DNA of 64,000 bases from Pseudofabraea citricarpa. Taxonomy: Eukaryota; Ascomycota; Leotiomycetes; Helotiales; Dermateaceae. Both the position numbers and the translations under genes were made by a program. The notes beneath the pieces were generated by a model, which ran no database searches, was not told the origin of the DNA, and was given only the letters and a program-made list of their open reading frames with translations. Where the stretch lies: assembly GCA_029641185.1 (NCBI GenBank), contig JAPWGK010000016.1:806001-870000 (forward strand). Direction: 5' to 3'. Below are positions 10,242 to 22,167 of the stretch, one piece after another; the stretch's first letter is position 1, and every line of letters begins with the position of its first letter.

Positions 10242-11639
10242 ATGTTGTTGCTCTCTCGTTCGCTGCGACGACGCTATTCACGGCCCCTGCTCGTCGGTTT
10301 CTTATGCGTCTTGTTTCTGGATGCGCTCTATAACATCACATCTCGGCCGTCAGAGGTCCGGCAAACATCCAATCCGTTCCCAAATCACAAGATCTTCATC
10401 GCATCTATTTTTCGGAATAACGAGTATATCCTACGTCTGCACTGGACGAATGCCTTACTAGATACTATCAAGACGCTCGGTCCCGAGAATGTCTATGTCT
10501 CTATTGTGGAGTCCGGATCGCAAGATGATACGAAAGGAGCGCTTCTTGAGCTGCAGCACTCGCTTGAGGATCTAAATGTCGAGCATAAAATTGAATTGGG
10601 TGAGACAGTTGAAGAGCAAGCAGCTAGTCTACTTGTTGTACCGGAGGAGGGAAAGAGAGAGGGGTGGATTTATACGGGGAGGATAGAGAAAGCCGAAAGC
10701 GGATGGGAAGTACGACGGATTCCATATTTGGCTCGACTGAGGAATAAAGCCATGGAACCTCTATCCTCCGGCAAGCTCGAGAAAGAAGGGAAGAAATTCA
10801 AAAAAGTCATGTGGATCAACGATGTGATATTTACCGTAAGTCCATGCCCTCGTAGCTTTCTAATTGCCTTTTATTAATTTGCATTCGTGATATAGAAAGA
10901 TGATGTGACTACTCTCCTATCTACACGTAACGGACAGTACGCAGCAGCATGCTCATTGGATTTCTCACACGGCGAACAATACTACGACACGTTCGCGCTG
11001 CGAGACAAAGAAGGCCACAAGACAGCCACCTTGAAATACCCGTACTTCCACTCGTCCAGCTCGCGATCTCGTCTTTTTCAAAACGCCGCTATTCCCGTAG
11101 AGAGCTGCTGGAATGGCATGGTAATATTCGACAGCGCTCCCTTCTACCCAGAATTCGCGCATGGCGAGCCATGGAAGATCAAAGACGGCCTGAAATTCCG
11201 CGGAGTTGAAGATTCGCTCGCGCGCGAACACGTCGAGGGTTCAGAGTGCTGTCTCATCCATGCCGACAACCCGCTCACCGCCAAAGCAGGCGTGTGGATA
11301 AACCCGAATGTACGTGTCGCGTACAACGAGCCCTCTTATTCGCTCGTCAACCCAGGCGCCCAGTTCGAGGAGACCGGTGTGGGTTTTGCGAGGAGGCTGT
11401 TCTGGAAAGATGAGCGGAGAGGAGCCTGGCCTTCGGGCATCAGTTTGGTGCTCGGGACTTGGCGAAATCGCTGGACCAGATGGGTGCAGTGGCCCAGATT
11501 GTGGAGCGAGCGTGGAATAATAGAGAGGAGAGTGAACAAGTGGGCCGAGAAAGTGCCAGGAAGAGAGGAGAAGGGCACTCATTGTCTGATTAATGAGATG
11601 CAGGTCCTCTTCGAAAACGGGTGGCAGCATGTGGGATGA
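10242..11639 (+). CDS. Glycosyltransferase family 69 (Cap59/Cmt1-like alpha-1,3-mannosyltransferase)
   Basis: Exons 10242-10835 and 10896-11639 give 445 aa. It is a type II membrane protein: short basic cytosolic tail, one transmembrane helix about residues 14-31 (LLVGFLCVLFLDALYNI), then a lumenal catalytic domain. Family-typical stretches are IFIASIFRNNEYILRLHW, VYVSIVESGSQDDTKGALL, RIPYLARLRNKAMEPL and MWINDVIFTKDDV (the acidic metal/donor site); the intron falls right after VIFT. A second half motif is YAAACSLDF and PVESCWNGMVIFDSAPF. Cap59 and Cmt1 of Cryptococcus act in capsule synthesis; in moulds the family is linked to wall or glycan mannosylation in the Golgi. The exact acceptor is unknown. 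Confidence 0.92.
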
Positions 11640-11972
11640 ACCTTAAGCAAGAATTATATTGTAGTTTGGGAGGTTTTCTTCTATAGCGTAAACATTTTAT
11701 AGCATTGTGTACACATATATTCTTAGGCGTGCTGGAAGCGGATTGAGAAAAAGAAACTGTATATTTAAAAGCGTTGTATAATAAAAAAGGGGCCACTTCT
11801 AAGCCGAATTTCGAGATTTGAAATCCTTTGAGGACTAAGGTAAGGTAGGTAGGTATTTGAAAGTGGGTATATGGCAACGCCGCGTATCTAATCTACAATA
11901 ATGTGACAAGTTTACAGCAACATCAGCCTTTGTTTTCTGTTCTCGTCCGCCACACCACATCGTGCCCCTACA
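11640..11972. other. Convergent intergenic spacer
   Basis: 3' flanks of the GT69 and dynein genes; includes AATAAA-like AATAAAAAAG near 11779. No gene seen. Confidence 0.6.
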
Positions 11973-14131
11973 CTACGAGCCATTAACTCCATTAACACCC
12001 AGACTACTTGAGCCCGTAGCCTCCAATCTTGCCAATAGCTTTTTGACACTTGTCCACTCTTCACTCCTTACACTATCTTTACCACCAAGATCAGGTCCGA
12101 CTTCAAAGACTGTCACCGCACCATCAATACCTCCGACGGCTATGCGTTTGCCCTCCGTCTCTTCCCATGCCACACGGTTCAGACTCTTGGACATGATGCT
12201 TCGGCCGCCTTTCCTGGCACTGGGCTGTGCTTTTGCTACCGGGACCTCGGTATCAACAGTGATGTCCCAAACCTCCAGATTTCCTGCTCCATCGACAAGA
12301 GAGAAGACTCCGGGCTTGACAGGCGACCATGCAGCGTCATAGACGACATCTTCACGGGTAAAGTCGAGCACAGGTGCAACAGATTGACTCTCGCCTGTAA
12401 TTGCGGTTGTAGATGTCGCAGCAGGAGCACGGACTTTCCATAGCTTTACGCTCCAGTCTAGAGAGCTTGTAAGTACAAGATCCCCAAGATCAATTGGTCC
12501 TCGAGCGGGATGGAAGTTCATTGACATGACTGGGGCTGCGTGGCCACGATAGCTGACTCTTTGATCTACTCCTGCTTTCGCCCCGGCTCGGTCATATCTG
12601 TGACAGGGAAAGATAGTGCCTTCTTCTGAACCGACAAGGAAGTAAGTCGGGTCAGTCTGAGGGAATGCCATGCAAGTTGGGCTCAGATCTTCCGTCTTTG
12701 CTGGCGGGGGTGTAGTCAAGGTTAATAATTCTTGTGGTTGGGCAAGCATATCGACTGTCCAGCCACATACAACACCATCCGTTGAACATGATATAATGTT
12801 GTTGGCATTTTGTGTACCAACAATATCAACCGAGTAGACAGGATGGGTATGGCCCGATCCTGTCAAAGGAGTTTTTTGAACAGGTGATGATTTTGCTCTC
12901 GTGTCCCAGAGCATAACTTGCCCACTGTAGGCACCACCGATAATTAAATTAGGATGAAAGGGTGAAAACTTGGCGGTAGTAACATCGGATTGTGCGTGAA
13001 ATACGAATTCTGGTCTGTCATGAAGGTGCATATTCCATACCTGCACAAGCCCATCTGGATCATGAGGTGCTGAAGGATTCTTGGTGTACGCTGCGAGAAC
13101 AAGCTCTGGAAATTTCGGTGAGAAATCAATAGCACTTATCATTCTCTTCTTCGACCATCGTTCGTCATAAAACTGGGCGACTTCCTTAACACGCCGTCGT
13201 CTATTTCCAAACTCCACATCATCATCCTCGATTCCATTGGCACCACTTAAAGAGTAATCTGCCAGAATATCGTATTCTTGATCAAGTGCTCTCTCGATGA
13301 CTTTACTAGACCTTTCAACGAAGTCCATAAAGTCGTCAGAAGATGTGACGGCATTCAGTTCCTCAGTCGTCAAGGTCCTGACAGGAAAATTGGTGGTAGC
13401 TGCAACCACTGAGTTTGACCGCACAGGACCATCTGCAACCAAGTCTCTTGTCGCCTTCAACTCTTCCTCGATCTCCTTCCTTAAATTTTGCCGTAATTCT
13501 TCCTCTCTATCACGCTCCCTCCTGCTTAGTCGTTTGCTCGGCGACAGATTTGCAGCGGCAGCAGCATCTTCATCATCTGAATCTGTAAAGGCCCGTGGCC
13601 CTGTAGTTTGTGTTCCCCATTCCTCCGTTGTTTGTACCCCCTTGCTATATGAAAAGACCTCCTTCACGGGTGACGGGGGACACTCGTAGACTGTGGATAG
13701 AGGGACCGTTGAAAGGGTCTGTGTCGATATTGAGTATGCCTGCGCAATATTCTGACCGTTCAAAGGGCTCGCATGTTCGGAGTTCTCGTTGCTCAGTTCG
13801 CCCGCACTTAGTACACTGTTCGGTCGACTACCCCTTCGAGCTGGAGATCCAGTACCAGTACCAGGAGCGGTAGAGCCAGGTCTGTCAAGCAGACCACTGA
13901 TCAAAGAATCTAATTCCTTCCTACTATCTGCTCTTCCTGGAGTCGGCGATACGAGCTGAATATGGTCAGCTCGACAACATTCTTCCAAGGGGGGGACTTC
14001 TTTACATCGGCTGAGCTTCCTATACTTGCTCTGCTTGCAGAAGCATCTCGTGAACGGAGCTCTCTTTGACGCTTGAGCTCTGCAAGCTTTGCTTTCTTTG
14101 CCAAAATCTCGTCTCGTCTTTGTTGCATCAT
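11973..14131 (-). CDS. Cytoplasmic dynein intermediate chain (WD40)
   Basis: Exon 1 is 14006-14131 (42 codons) and exon 2 11973-13955 (660 aa + stop), intron 13956-14005; total 702 aa. The N-terminal helix MMQQRRDEILAKKAKLAELK is the p150-Glued (dynactin)/NudE binding coil. Light-chain docking sites follow: STQT at 119-122 (Tctex-type region), KGVQTT at 147-152 and WGTQTT at 155-160 (LC8-type, x-Q-T core). A charged coil lies about 180-215. The C-terminal half (about 310-690) is a WD40 propeller, with blade ends such as VQVWNM, VMLWDT, VKLWKV and LEVWDI, that binds the heavy chain. Role: scaffolds the dynein motor for minus-end transport and nuclear positioning along hyphal microtubules. The N. 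crassa and A. nidulans orthologues are RO-type and nudI. Confidence 0.95.
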
Positions 14132-14588
14132 ATTTGCAACACATACCCATCTCGCGCAGAGTCGGGGAAATTGTACAGCGAGGTTAAACCTCAGAGAGGA
14201 CCGCTATGATCTCCCTTTAGACGCTTCAGTATTTGCAGAGATCGGATATCGCTTTGAGCAGCCTCGGAGATTTTAGTATCAGCATAAAATAAAGAATTAC
14301 AGTCAACAACTTGATGCGGCATCGGGTCGCGTCGTTGGCTTGGGGAGCCGCGTTACGTTGAGGTACCGTCATCACGTGGTTTGAGGACAAGAAATTCGAG
14401 CTGATCCTTGCTCATGTTTTTGCGACTTTGCCCGACCACCCTCTAGAGCTCGAGATCTTCTCACCCCAACGCCCGGCGACCTTTGAACCTGCGATACGAC
14501 GTCAATTGGAATCTATCGATAGATTGCGCTTCGACCAATTCCTTCATCCCTCAATTCAAGCGCCGTCACTGTCGCTCAAAATCCCACA
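14132..14588. promoter_or_regulatory. Divergent promoter region of dynein intermediate chain and ATP synthase subunit e
   Basis: 457 bp between two divergent start codons must hold both promoters. A 13-bp element, GACCACCCTCTAG, occurs at 14434-14446 and again at 14624-14636 inside intron 1 of the subunit e gene. No TATA box is clear. Confidence 0.5.
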
Positions 14589-15109
14589 ATGGCCTCAACC
14601 GGGGTCAACGTACGTTCACCCTTGACCACCCTCTAGCATGGAACAATACCCTTCAGTGGCGCGGAAATTCATGCCTCGCACGCTCAAGATACCAAATGGC
14701 TGATGCTGCTCATCTACAGGTTCTAAGATACTCCGCGCTCGGTGCCGGAATCTTCTACGGGCTCTACCACCAAGCCTCCCTCTCAGCATCCGCAAAGGTC
14801 GCAGCCATCGATAGGGAATACAAGCACAAGCAGAGCCTGATTGATCAAGCAAAGGCGGAATATACCAAGAAGAACTTGCCAGCATCCAAGCAAACCGAGG
14901 GCGGAGATAGTACGTTCATCCCTGATAACACCAGAGTGTAGTCATGGAAATATGGCGGAGCAAGACCTGCTACAGCATCATGATTCTGGCGCTTTCGATT
15001 GTATTACAACTTACTAACATGCCGGGTTCTTTTAGTCATAAGAGATCCAATGGACTCGCGGTTCGACTTGGAGGCATTCTTGAACGTGGTTGCAGCAGAG
15101 AACAAGTAG
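14589..15109 (+). CDS. TIM11: Mitochondrial F1Fo ATP synthase subunit e
   Basis: Three exons, 14589-14609, 14720-14909 and 15036-15109, total 285 nt (94 aa). The protein starts MASTGVN, then VLRYSALGAGIFYGLYHQAS, the single membrane helix with the GxxxG motif (G-I-F-Y-G) that subunit e uses to pair with subunit g and to dimerise ATP synthase. A basic coiled stretch (DREYKHKQSLIDQAKAEYTK) faces the intermembrane space, and the tail is DPMDSRFDLEAFLNVVAAEN. Known role (yeast Atp21/Tim11): dimer rows and cristae shape, not catalysis. The first exon codes for only seven residues, so simple gene finding would miss the start. Also called ATP21. Confidence 0.93.
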
Positions 15110-15717
15110 ATGGGTGGCTAGCGAGTAATTAGAATGGAGGGTGTTGGGAATCTATCTGAAAGGGTCTTTCGGTGGTTCAGTCATGGCATAATGTGGTGTC
15201 AAAACGGTTCACCGGACAAAAAACCATAGACATCGATTAGCATATCTTTTGTACATTGTACTGTACTATAGTCGCAGTCAAGCATAACTCATAGAGTCTT
15301 TCAGTTCCATTGACTCACTCTGTGCTCACATTTATAGACGAAGACTTGTACCGCCTTCGTGGATTGTGGCATCTCCCCTGAGTTCGGAGTCCTGGCCAAG
15401 CCGGTTTCTAGGCCATGCCGCTGCCGCAGGTTACAGCTAGTGTTCGTTATACAACTAGAGACGTAAGACTGGGCAACCGGATTTATTCATCATAGATACG
15501 TTATACATAGACTCTCTTAACTGTAGAGTAATCTATCGCACAATGAAACTACCATATTTCTAGGCCTATTCTGATAATCAATGAGCATGCGCGGCAGTTT
15601 AAGCGCGACCTCGGGGTTAGCTCCAACCGCCAAGACAGACCCCTGCATCATGCCGCGAAGCTCTCCAAGAACAGATATACGAATTGCAACGGCGCAACTT
15701 TCATCAACATCGCCAAA
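15110..15717. other. Intergenic region upstream of STT3
   Basis: Short 3' flank of the subunit e gene followed by the STT3 promoter. No gene seen. Confidence 0.6.
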
Positions 15718-18303
15718 ATGACGGCAACGACAGCAGAACCGTTTTTGAAGGGCAGTACGGGGAGGAATACAAGGGGTCTTTTGCGTTTGGCCATTCTTTG
15801 CACAATTGCTGCTGCTGCCATTGCCAGTCGGCTGTTCTCAGTTATTCGTACGTATACCACTTCCCGAAATCTCCAACTTACGTCCTCGTCAGATCTGCCG
15901 TTACAATTGTAGCTGGTCAATCGATGATGGTCTCCTAAATGGTATCAACATGCTAACTGATTCTTTCTTGTAGGATTCGAAAGTATTATTCACGAATGTT
16001 AGTGTTTCCCCTCCACTCCGAAGTCCCTACTCAAACTCAGGACACGAAAAGGCAATTGAAACTAACACTTCCTTAGTTGATCCATGGTTCAATTTCAGAG
16101 CAACGAAGTACCTAGTTGCAAATGGATTCTATGATTTTTGGGATTGGTTTGACGACCGAACATGGCATCCTCTTGGGCGAGTTACAGGAGGAACACTCTA
16201 TCCCGGCCTCATGGTTACTAGTGGTATAATCTGGCATGCTCTTCGAGCTCTCACCTTACCTGTCGACATTCGAAATATCTGCGTACTTCTTGCTCCAGCC
16301 TTCTCTGGCTTGACTGCATTTGCAACCTACCTCTTCACGAATGAGATGTCCACCTCTCCATCGGCAGGTCTGTTGGCCGCAATTTTCATGGGAATCGCCC
16401 CTGGTTATATCTCGAGATCAGTTGCAGGCAGCTACGATAACGAGGCTATAGCTATTTTCCTTCTCGTATTTACCTTCTATTTATGGATCAAGGCTCTCAA
16501 ACTCGGATCTGCATATTGGGGTGCTCTCTGTGCCTTGTTCTACGGATACATGGTCTCGGCATGGGGTGGATATGTGTTCATTACGAACTTGATTCCTCTC
16601 CATGTCTTTGTCCTGGTCTTAATGGGACGCTTCAGCCCAAGACTTTATGTATCCTATACCACTTGGTATGCTCTTGGGACGTTGGCAAGCATGCAGATTC
16701 CTTTCGTAGGATTCTTGCCAATCCGCAGTAGCGAGCATATGTCCGCTCTTGGTATGTTTTCGACGTATCCTGTTATGTAAAATCTTGGCTAATCTTTACT
16801 CAGGTGTTTTTGGACTTCTTCAGCTTGTCGGCTTTGTGGAATTTGTCCGCGCAGCAGTACCAAGCAAACAGTTCACAACTCTGCTCAGAGGCTTTGTTCT
16901 AGCCGTGTTCCTCATTTCTCTCTCTGGTCTAGTTCTACTTACCGTCTCTGGTGTCATTGCCCCATGGACTGGACGTTTCTACTCTCTCTGGGATACTGGC
17001 TATGCCAAAATTCACATTCCAATTATTGCCTCTGTTTCTGAGCATCAACCTACAGCCTGGCCCGCCTTCTTCTTCGATTTGAACATGCTCATCTGGCTGT
17101 TCCCAGCTGGTGTGTATCTGTGCTTCTTGAAGCTGAATGATGAGCAGGTCTTTGTGGTTGTCTACTCCATTCTTGCCAGTTATTTCTCCGGAGTCATGGT
17201 TCGATTGATGCTTACTCTCACTCCGGTGGTCTGTGTATCGGCAGCCTTGGCACTCTCTCACATCCTTGATTCGTACTTGACACTCGAGTCTCCTGATGCG
17301 CCTGCTACAGTTGGTTCTACTACAGAAAGCGCCGCTAATGGCAATGGCACACCTGCAATTTCCAAGAAGGCAGCAAAGCAGCAAGAGGGTGGCTTACGCG
17401 CCAATCGTCAACCCTTGGTCGGAATCTATACCTTCTTCTCTAAAGTGTCTGTTGTTAGTGCAATGACAGTCTATCTTTTGATTTTTGTTCTTCATTGTAC
17501 TTGGGTCACGTCAAACGCCTACTCTTCGCCCTCTGTTGTACTCGCCAGCAGACTGCCAGATGGTAGCCAGCACATTATCGATGATTACAGAGAGGCCTAT
17601 CAATGGCTCCGACAGAACACTGCGACTGATGCCAAGATTATGTCATGGTGGGATTACGGTTACCAAATCGGAGGGATGGCTGATAGACCAACCCTCGTTG
17701 ATAACAATACCTGGAACAACACCCATATTGCCACTGTAGGAAAGGCAATGAGCTCAAAGGAAGAAGTCAGCTATCCCATCATGCGTCAACACGAAGTAGA
17801 CTATGTTCTCGTGGTCTTCGGTGGTCTTCTTGGCTATTCTGGAGATGATATTAACAAGTTCCTCTGGATGGTTAGAATTGCAGAAGGTATCTGGCCTGAC
17901 GAGGTGAAGGAGCGTAACTTCTTCACTGAGAGAGGCGAGTATGCAGTCGATGGCAGAGCTACTCAAACCATGAAGGACAGCTTAATGTAAGAACCCCAAC
18001 TAGTTCCCATTGTCATATCTAACAATTTCCAGGTACAAGATGTCTTACTACAACTACAACTCGCTCTTCCCACCAGGACAGGCGACTGATCGTGTTCGTG
18101 GTGTAAAGATGCCAGAAGAGGGACCTGTCCTGAACACAATCGAGGAGGCTTTCACTAGTGAGAACTGGATCATTAGAATCTACAAGGTCAAGGACCTTGA
18201 CAACGTCGGAAGAGATCACGCTGCCGCTGCTTCATTTGAGAGGGGGAACAAGAAGAAGAAGACTATTAAGCGTAGAGGACCAAAGGTGTTGAGGGTTGAG
18301 TAA
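15718..18303 (+). CDS. STT3: Dolichyl-diphosphooligosaccharide-protein glycosyltransferase catalytic subunit STT3
   Basis: Five exons, 15718-15847, 15974-15997, 16077-16751, 16804-17986 and 18033-18303, total 2283 nt (760 aa). Exon 2 is only 24 nt (FESIIHE plus split codons) yet is needed for frame. The N-terminal half has about a dozen membrane helices; the first lumenal loop has [13 protein letters not shown] and [15 protein letters not shown], and [14 protein letters not shown] carries a second conserved acidic motif. The catalytic signature WWDYG lies near residue 558, followed by [17 protein letters not shown], the acceptor-binding region. Role: transfers Glc3Man9GlcNAc2 from dolichol diphosphate to Asn-X-Ser/Thr in the ER lumen. 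The C-terminus is Lys-rich ([13 protein letters not shown]). An essential enzyme in yeast. Confidence 0.97.
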
Positions 18304-18904
18304 GGGGAGTGTTGCGTTTGTATCATCATCTCATTTGTCCGGATATGGAAAGATTCAAAAGTACAGCGGATTGATGTATCTAGTACACAATGTACACATA
18401 AACAAGTCTTTATCTCTAGTGGGAGGTTAAGGCAACATTGAGCTGTAAAAATCGTTTCGCGTACATGCAAACGGTATTCCGTTGCGCAGCATCAGCATAC
18501 ACGGGTCAAGTGTGGCCATGAAGGTGTTGTTAGTCCTCGTATGTACTGCAATAGCAAGGCCATCTCAAAAACCGAAAGAAAAAAAAGACTCGCCATGGAA
18601 TTTGAATTCATATAGTAAATACATGTTGTGATAGTCAGACACCATTCGAGTTGATTACTCGCTGTGCAAGTTGCTGTCTCTCAAGTGTGTTCCTCGCTGT
18701 AGACGGGGCAGGAGCAGGGCATGGTTGAACTTTCCTTCGCTTTGGCTTGTTTCTCACAAGCGCAAACTAGATTTCCTTCTCACCCCCAACCAACCCCACA
18801 TCCGCAAGGCAGCTACTCATTCTGTCGCCATCATTGATTGTGAAGCTACATGTTGTGTTGCTGTACGAGATGTGTTTCGTGATCTCTGATGTGAAGGAGT
18901 AACA
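18304..18904. other. Intergenic spacer between STT3 and the CxxC/Pro-Val gene
   Basis: 600 bp, tandem gene arrangement. No gene seen; contains the promoter of the next gene. Confidence 0.55.
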
Positions 18905-21900
18905 ATGCTTACTTTGTGAGTGCTGGCTTATCCGTTTCACCTTATCTCTTAGCCAAGCTGATATTTTCAGGTACCGACCACCGTCAAAGGACAGTCAAGA
19001 GCAAGAGGAGGAAGGTGAGAAGGAGAAGGAGGTGATCTTGCCAGCCAGGAGGCCTTACTTGACAAAGACGAATGGCAAACTTGTTATGGCACGTAACAAA
19101 CGGCCGAAACCAATCCCCACAGCATTTGATCTTCTCGGCGAAGCTTTCGGACTCAGCACAACTCGAATATTACGCAAACGTTCAAGATCAGCGAACGATA
19201 AGGAAGATAACAAAGAGATGAATCCTGCCTATGTTACGGTGCCTGGCCAGCAGCAGCAGCATGTTGTTTATGCGGAAACACCTCAAGCTCATAACCAGTA
19301 CCAACCTGGCTATCCACCTCTACAATCAAGCCAACAACAGGTTCTCTACGCCCCAATATATCCTCCCACACATAATCCTCAACATCACTCATGTGCACAT
19401 CAGCATATTCCATACGCTTCTCAACCCAGCATGTATCCGCATCAACCTTCCGGCTATCCATCTCAGCCTTATCCTCATACGGCAAACCACCCGCCAAACA
19501 TTATGCAGGTTGCACAAATCCCACCTAGGCAGTCTCTTACACCTCCACGTAAGGCCACTGAAGAAGAACTAGCCTTGCTTCGACGCATTGATGCAGATTA
19601 TCAAAAGTACACCGTCAAAGAAGATAAGGCTGAACTTCATCATCCATCTTCAGCACCATCTGAGCCTGAGCTGGAGCCGGAGCCGGAGCTGGAGCCAGAA
19701 CCTGCGCTAGAACCTGTGCCGGAACCTACTCCAGAGCCAGTCCTAGATTTAGTACCAGCGTCGATCCCAGCTCCGGTCCCCGCTCCAATGACAATGTCAA
19801 TACCAGGGCAAGGGACCATTATACAGAACGCACTCACCATCACAGTCATAAGGCATTTATGCGCGAGTTGTGGCAGGGTTAGATCTCGGAAATACCATTT
19901 CCTGCATCCTCTTAGGCCAGGAGAAATCCCATTCCCAGCATATTGCAGAAAATGCCAAAGAGATCCTAGCTCTACAAGCACCGATGATAGTAGCAAGCAC
20001 AGAAAGAAGAAAAAGAAGAAGAAAAGGAGGAAGCACAAGAAGAAGGTAACATTTGACTGGTCAAGCTAATTCCTAACTTTTTTTTCGCTGACTTTACTCT
20101 AGAAGAGTCGCAGCTCAAGTGTTGAAGAGGAGCCACGCTTGCTTCCACCTGCACCTGTACTTGCACCTGTACCTACACCTATACCTGCCCCTGTACCTGC
20201 CCTTGTACCTGTATCTGTACCTGTACCTGTACCTGCACCTGCATCTGCACCTGCACCTGCACCCATGCTTGTACCCGTGCCTGAGCCTAAGCCTAAGCTC
20301 GAGAGCCACCATCGTACGATTAAGATTGTAAGCACTGTATATCATTATATCAGATGAGAAAGCTGACTGAAATATAGAGAGAGATCCGACGTCGCCCCTC
20401 AGCAGATTACATAATTGTGGAAGACTCGGATTCGGATGACGAGTATTATGAAAGGGGCAGATCTCGCAGGCCAAGATATTTGGAAGATTCAGAAGTTACG
20501 CGACGTCGGATATCGCCCGCTGGAAACCATCGCACCAGGTCTACAAGTCACTTCTTTGAACACGATCGGCCAGTAAGAAGTGTTTCTAAGCATGAGATAG
20601 TTGAGTATGAGTCGCTTCCGAGACGCCGTTCTCCTTCTCCGCGTTATGAATACAGCCGGGCTAAGTCGCCTCCTCGCAGAGTTGCCTATGATGAGCGTTC
20701 TCAGAGACAGGTTATAAGGCAGGCTGCCAGAGATTATACCTATAGAGATGATAGATCTTATCATGACTATACTGAAGCAAGCGAAGCTCCTCCAGAAAGG
20801 CTCCCCTATCGACATCAGCCACCTGACGATGCTCGCTTAGTCGATTACCCTCCAGACCGAGAGCGCAATTACAGTAACCCAGATCCTGTCGAGCGGACTC
20901 AGTATCGAGATCACTCTAGTCGTTTGGTAAAACACGAGAGTAGTGCATGTCGAGACAGACCTGATTTTCATGACTTACCTGCGCCACGTAAAATAACACG
21001 ACGAGAGGAAAGTTTTGAGACCAGTCTATCGAGCCGCTCGCAAGAATCTGCGCGACGAAGACGACAGGAGCGAGCGCCTCCAACCCCTCCTGTAGTATCT
21101 CGACCCTGGGAGAAGCCACATGAGATTCACCCACAGCCAAATGATGAGGTTGTTGTGGTTACCGAAAGATTCACGTACAGACCGAAGAAGCCATCACATG
21201 CCCCTAATGACGTTTCGAAAGAAGAGTATATCGATAGGAAAAGGTTAGATTCTCATCGAAGCGCAAATGGGTTTGAAGCGCGTGGAGATGCTTCAGCTTA
21301 CTATCAGGATAATTGGCGCCAAGAGGAACTGGACCTTAGAGGGGATGCCCGTAGAAGAACATCAAGAAGGGTTAAGCCGGAAGTCTCAAGAGATCACAGA
21401 AACGCTGAAAATCTCAGAAGAGCAGGTACTTTATAATCCATGCCCCCATAATCACTTGTCTTACATAATCATTAGAAGAATACATCTCCACAGAGTCTAA
21501 TAGACTACCTCATGCTCCGTCACCTCCTTCACCATTGTCGCCACCAGTTCGGGAAAGACAGCAAAAAGCTTGGGCAAGTCAGCCGCCTTATCATGTCGAT
21601 TCAGATGACTCGGTCGACAAAAAGGTCAACAGAGCTAGTCGTAAGCTTGTCACAATTGCTACTGAGCGAGTTGGCAGGAGTCTCGCAAGGCGAGAAGAGA
21701 GGTCCCTATCAAGAAGCCCTCCGCCTGTACCCCCAGCAAAATTGCAGAAAGCACGCCGTCAGGTAGCTCGAGACAGCAAAGACATTAACAGGGAAAGAAC
21801 TAGAGGCGTTTCAAACCATCGGCCGCCATACGTGAGAGAAGCAACAGATGGCGGTACCGAGAAAGCTATCGTACCTTCCGCAGCCCATGTTCATGAACAA

Positions 21901-22167
21901 GAAGTCGATCCTTTCTTTTCGCGTGTGGATACAGCGAGTGAAGCAAGTCGCCACGTCCAGTTCAGGTCTCCTAGACCTGAAGACTTCGTGAGTAATATCT
22001 CGAGTCCTTCCAAGAGAGAGAGGCGCGAGTCGGCTTTAGAGAGTGACATTATTGAGGTGATAGAGGAGCATTCACCGCCGAGAAGAAAGAAAGAGAAGAA
22101 AGATCGAGCACCATCTGACACAGAACAGGAAGTTACCGATAGTGGCTGGGATACTAATGCGGAATGA
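18905..22167 (+). CDS. Large disordered protein with paired CxxC module, Pro-Val repeats and charged RS-like half
   Basis: I join five exons, 18905-18915, 18971-20045, 20103-20327, 20378-21425 and 21476-22167, total 3051 nt (1016 aa), all with good splice sites and matching phase. Not a family I can name. Residues about 60-190 are Gln/Pro/Tyr/His-rich; 220-290 Glu-Pro/Pro-Val rich. A compact module at 301-332 reads C-x2-C-GRVRSRKYH..HP..PGEIPFPAY-C-x2-C, a likely zinc-binding knuckle. A Lys run follows, then exon 3 with Pro-Val/Pro-Ala dipeptides, then two exons rich in Arg, Asp, Tyr and Ser (RRRSPSPRYEYSRAKSPPRR) ending in an acidic tail. Arg/Ser-like composition hints at a nuclear role or RNA contact, but this is only inference. 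The 11-nt first exon is the least sure part. Confidence 0.72.
20139..20292 (+). repeat. CTGTAC/CTGCAC hexamer minisatellite coding Pro-Val/Pro-Ala
   Basis: About 150 bp of CCTGTACCTGCA-type hexamers inside exon 3 of the CxxC/Pro-Val gene. In frame it gives Pro alternating with Val, Ala, Ile or Thr. It makes long chance open frames on both strands, which I do not annotate. Confidence 0.85.

Noticed and set aside
20099..20474. Gly-Thr and Arg-Tyr rich frames on the - strand
   Set aside because: Products of the hexamer minisatellite read on the other strand.
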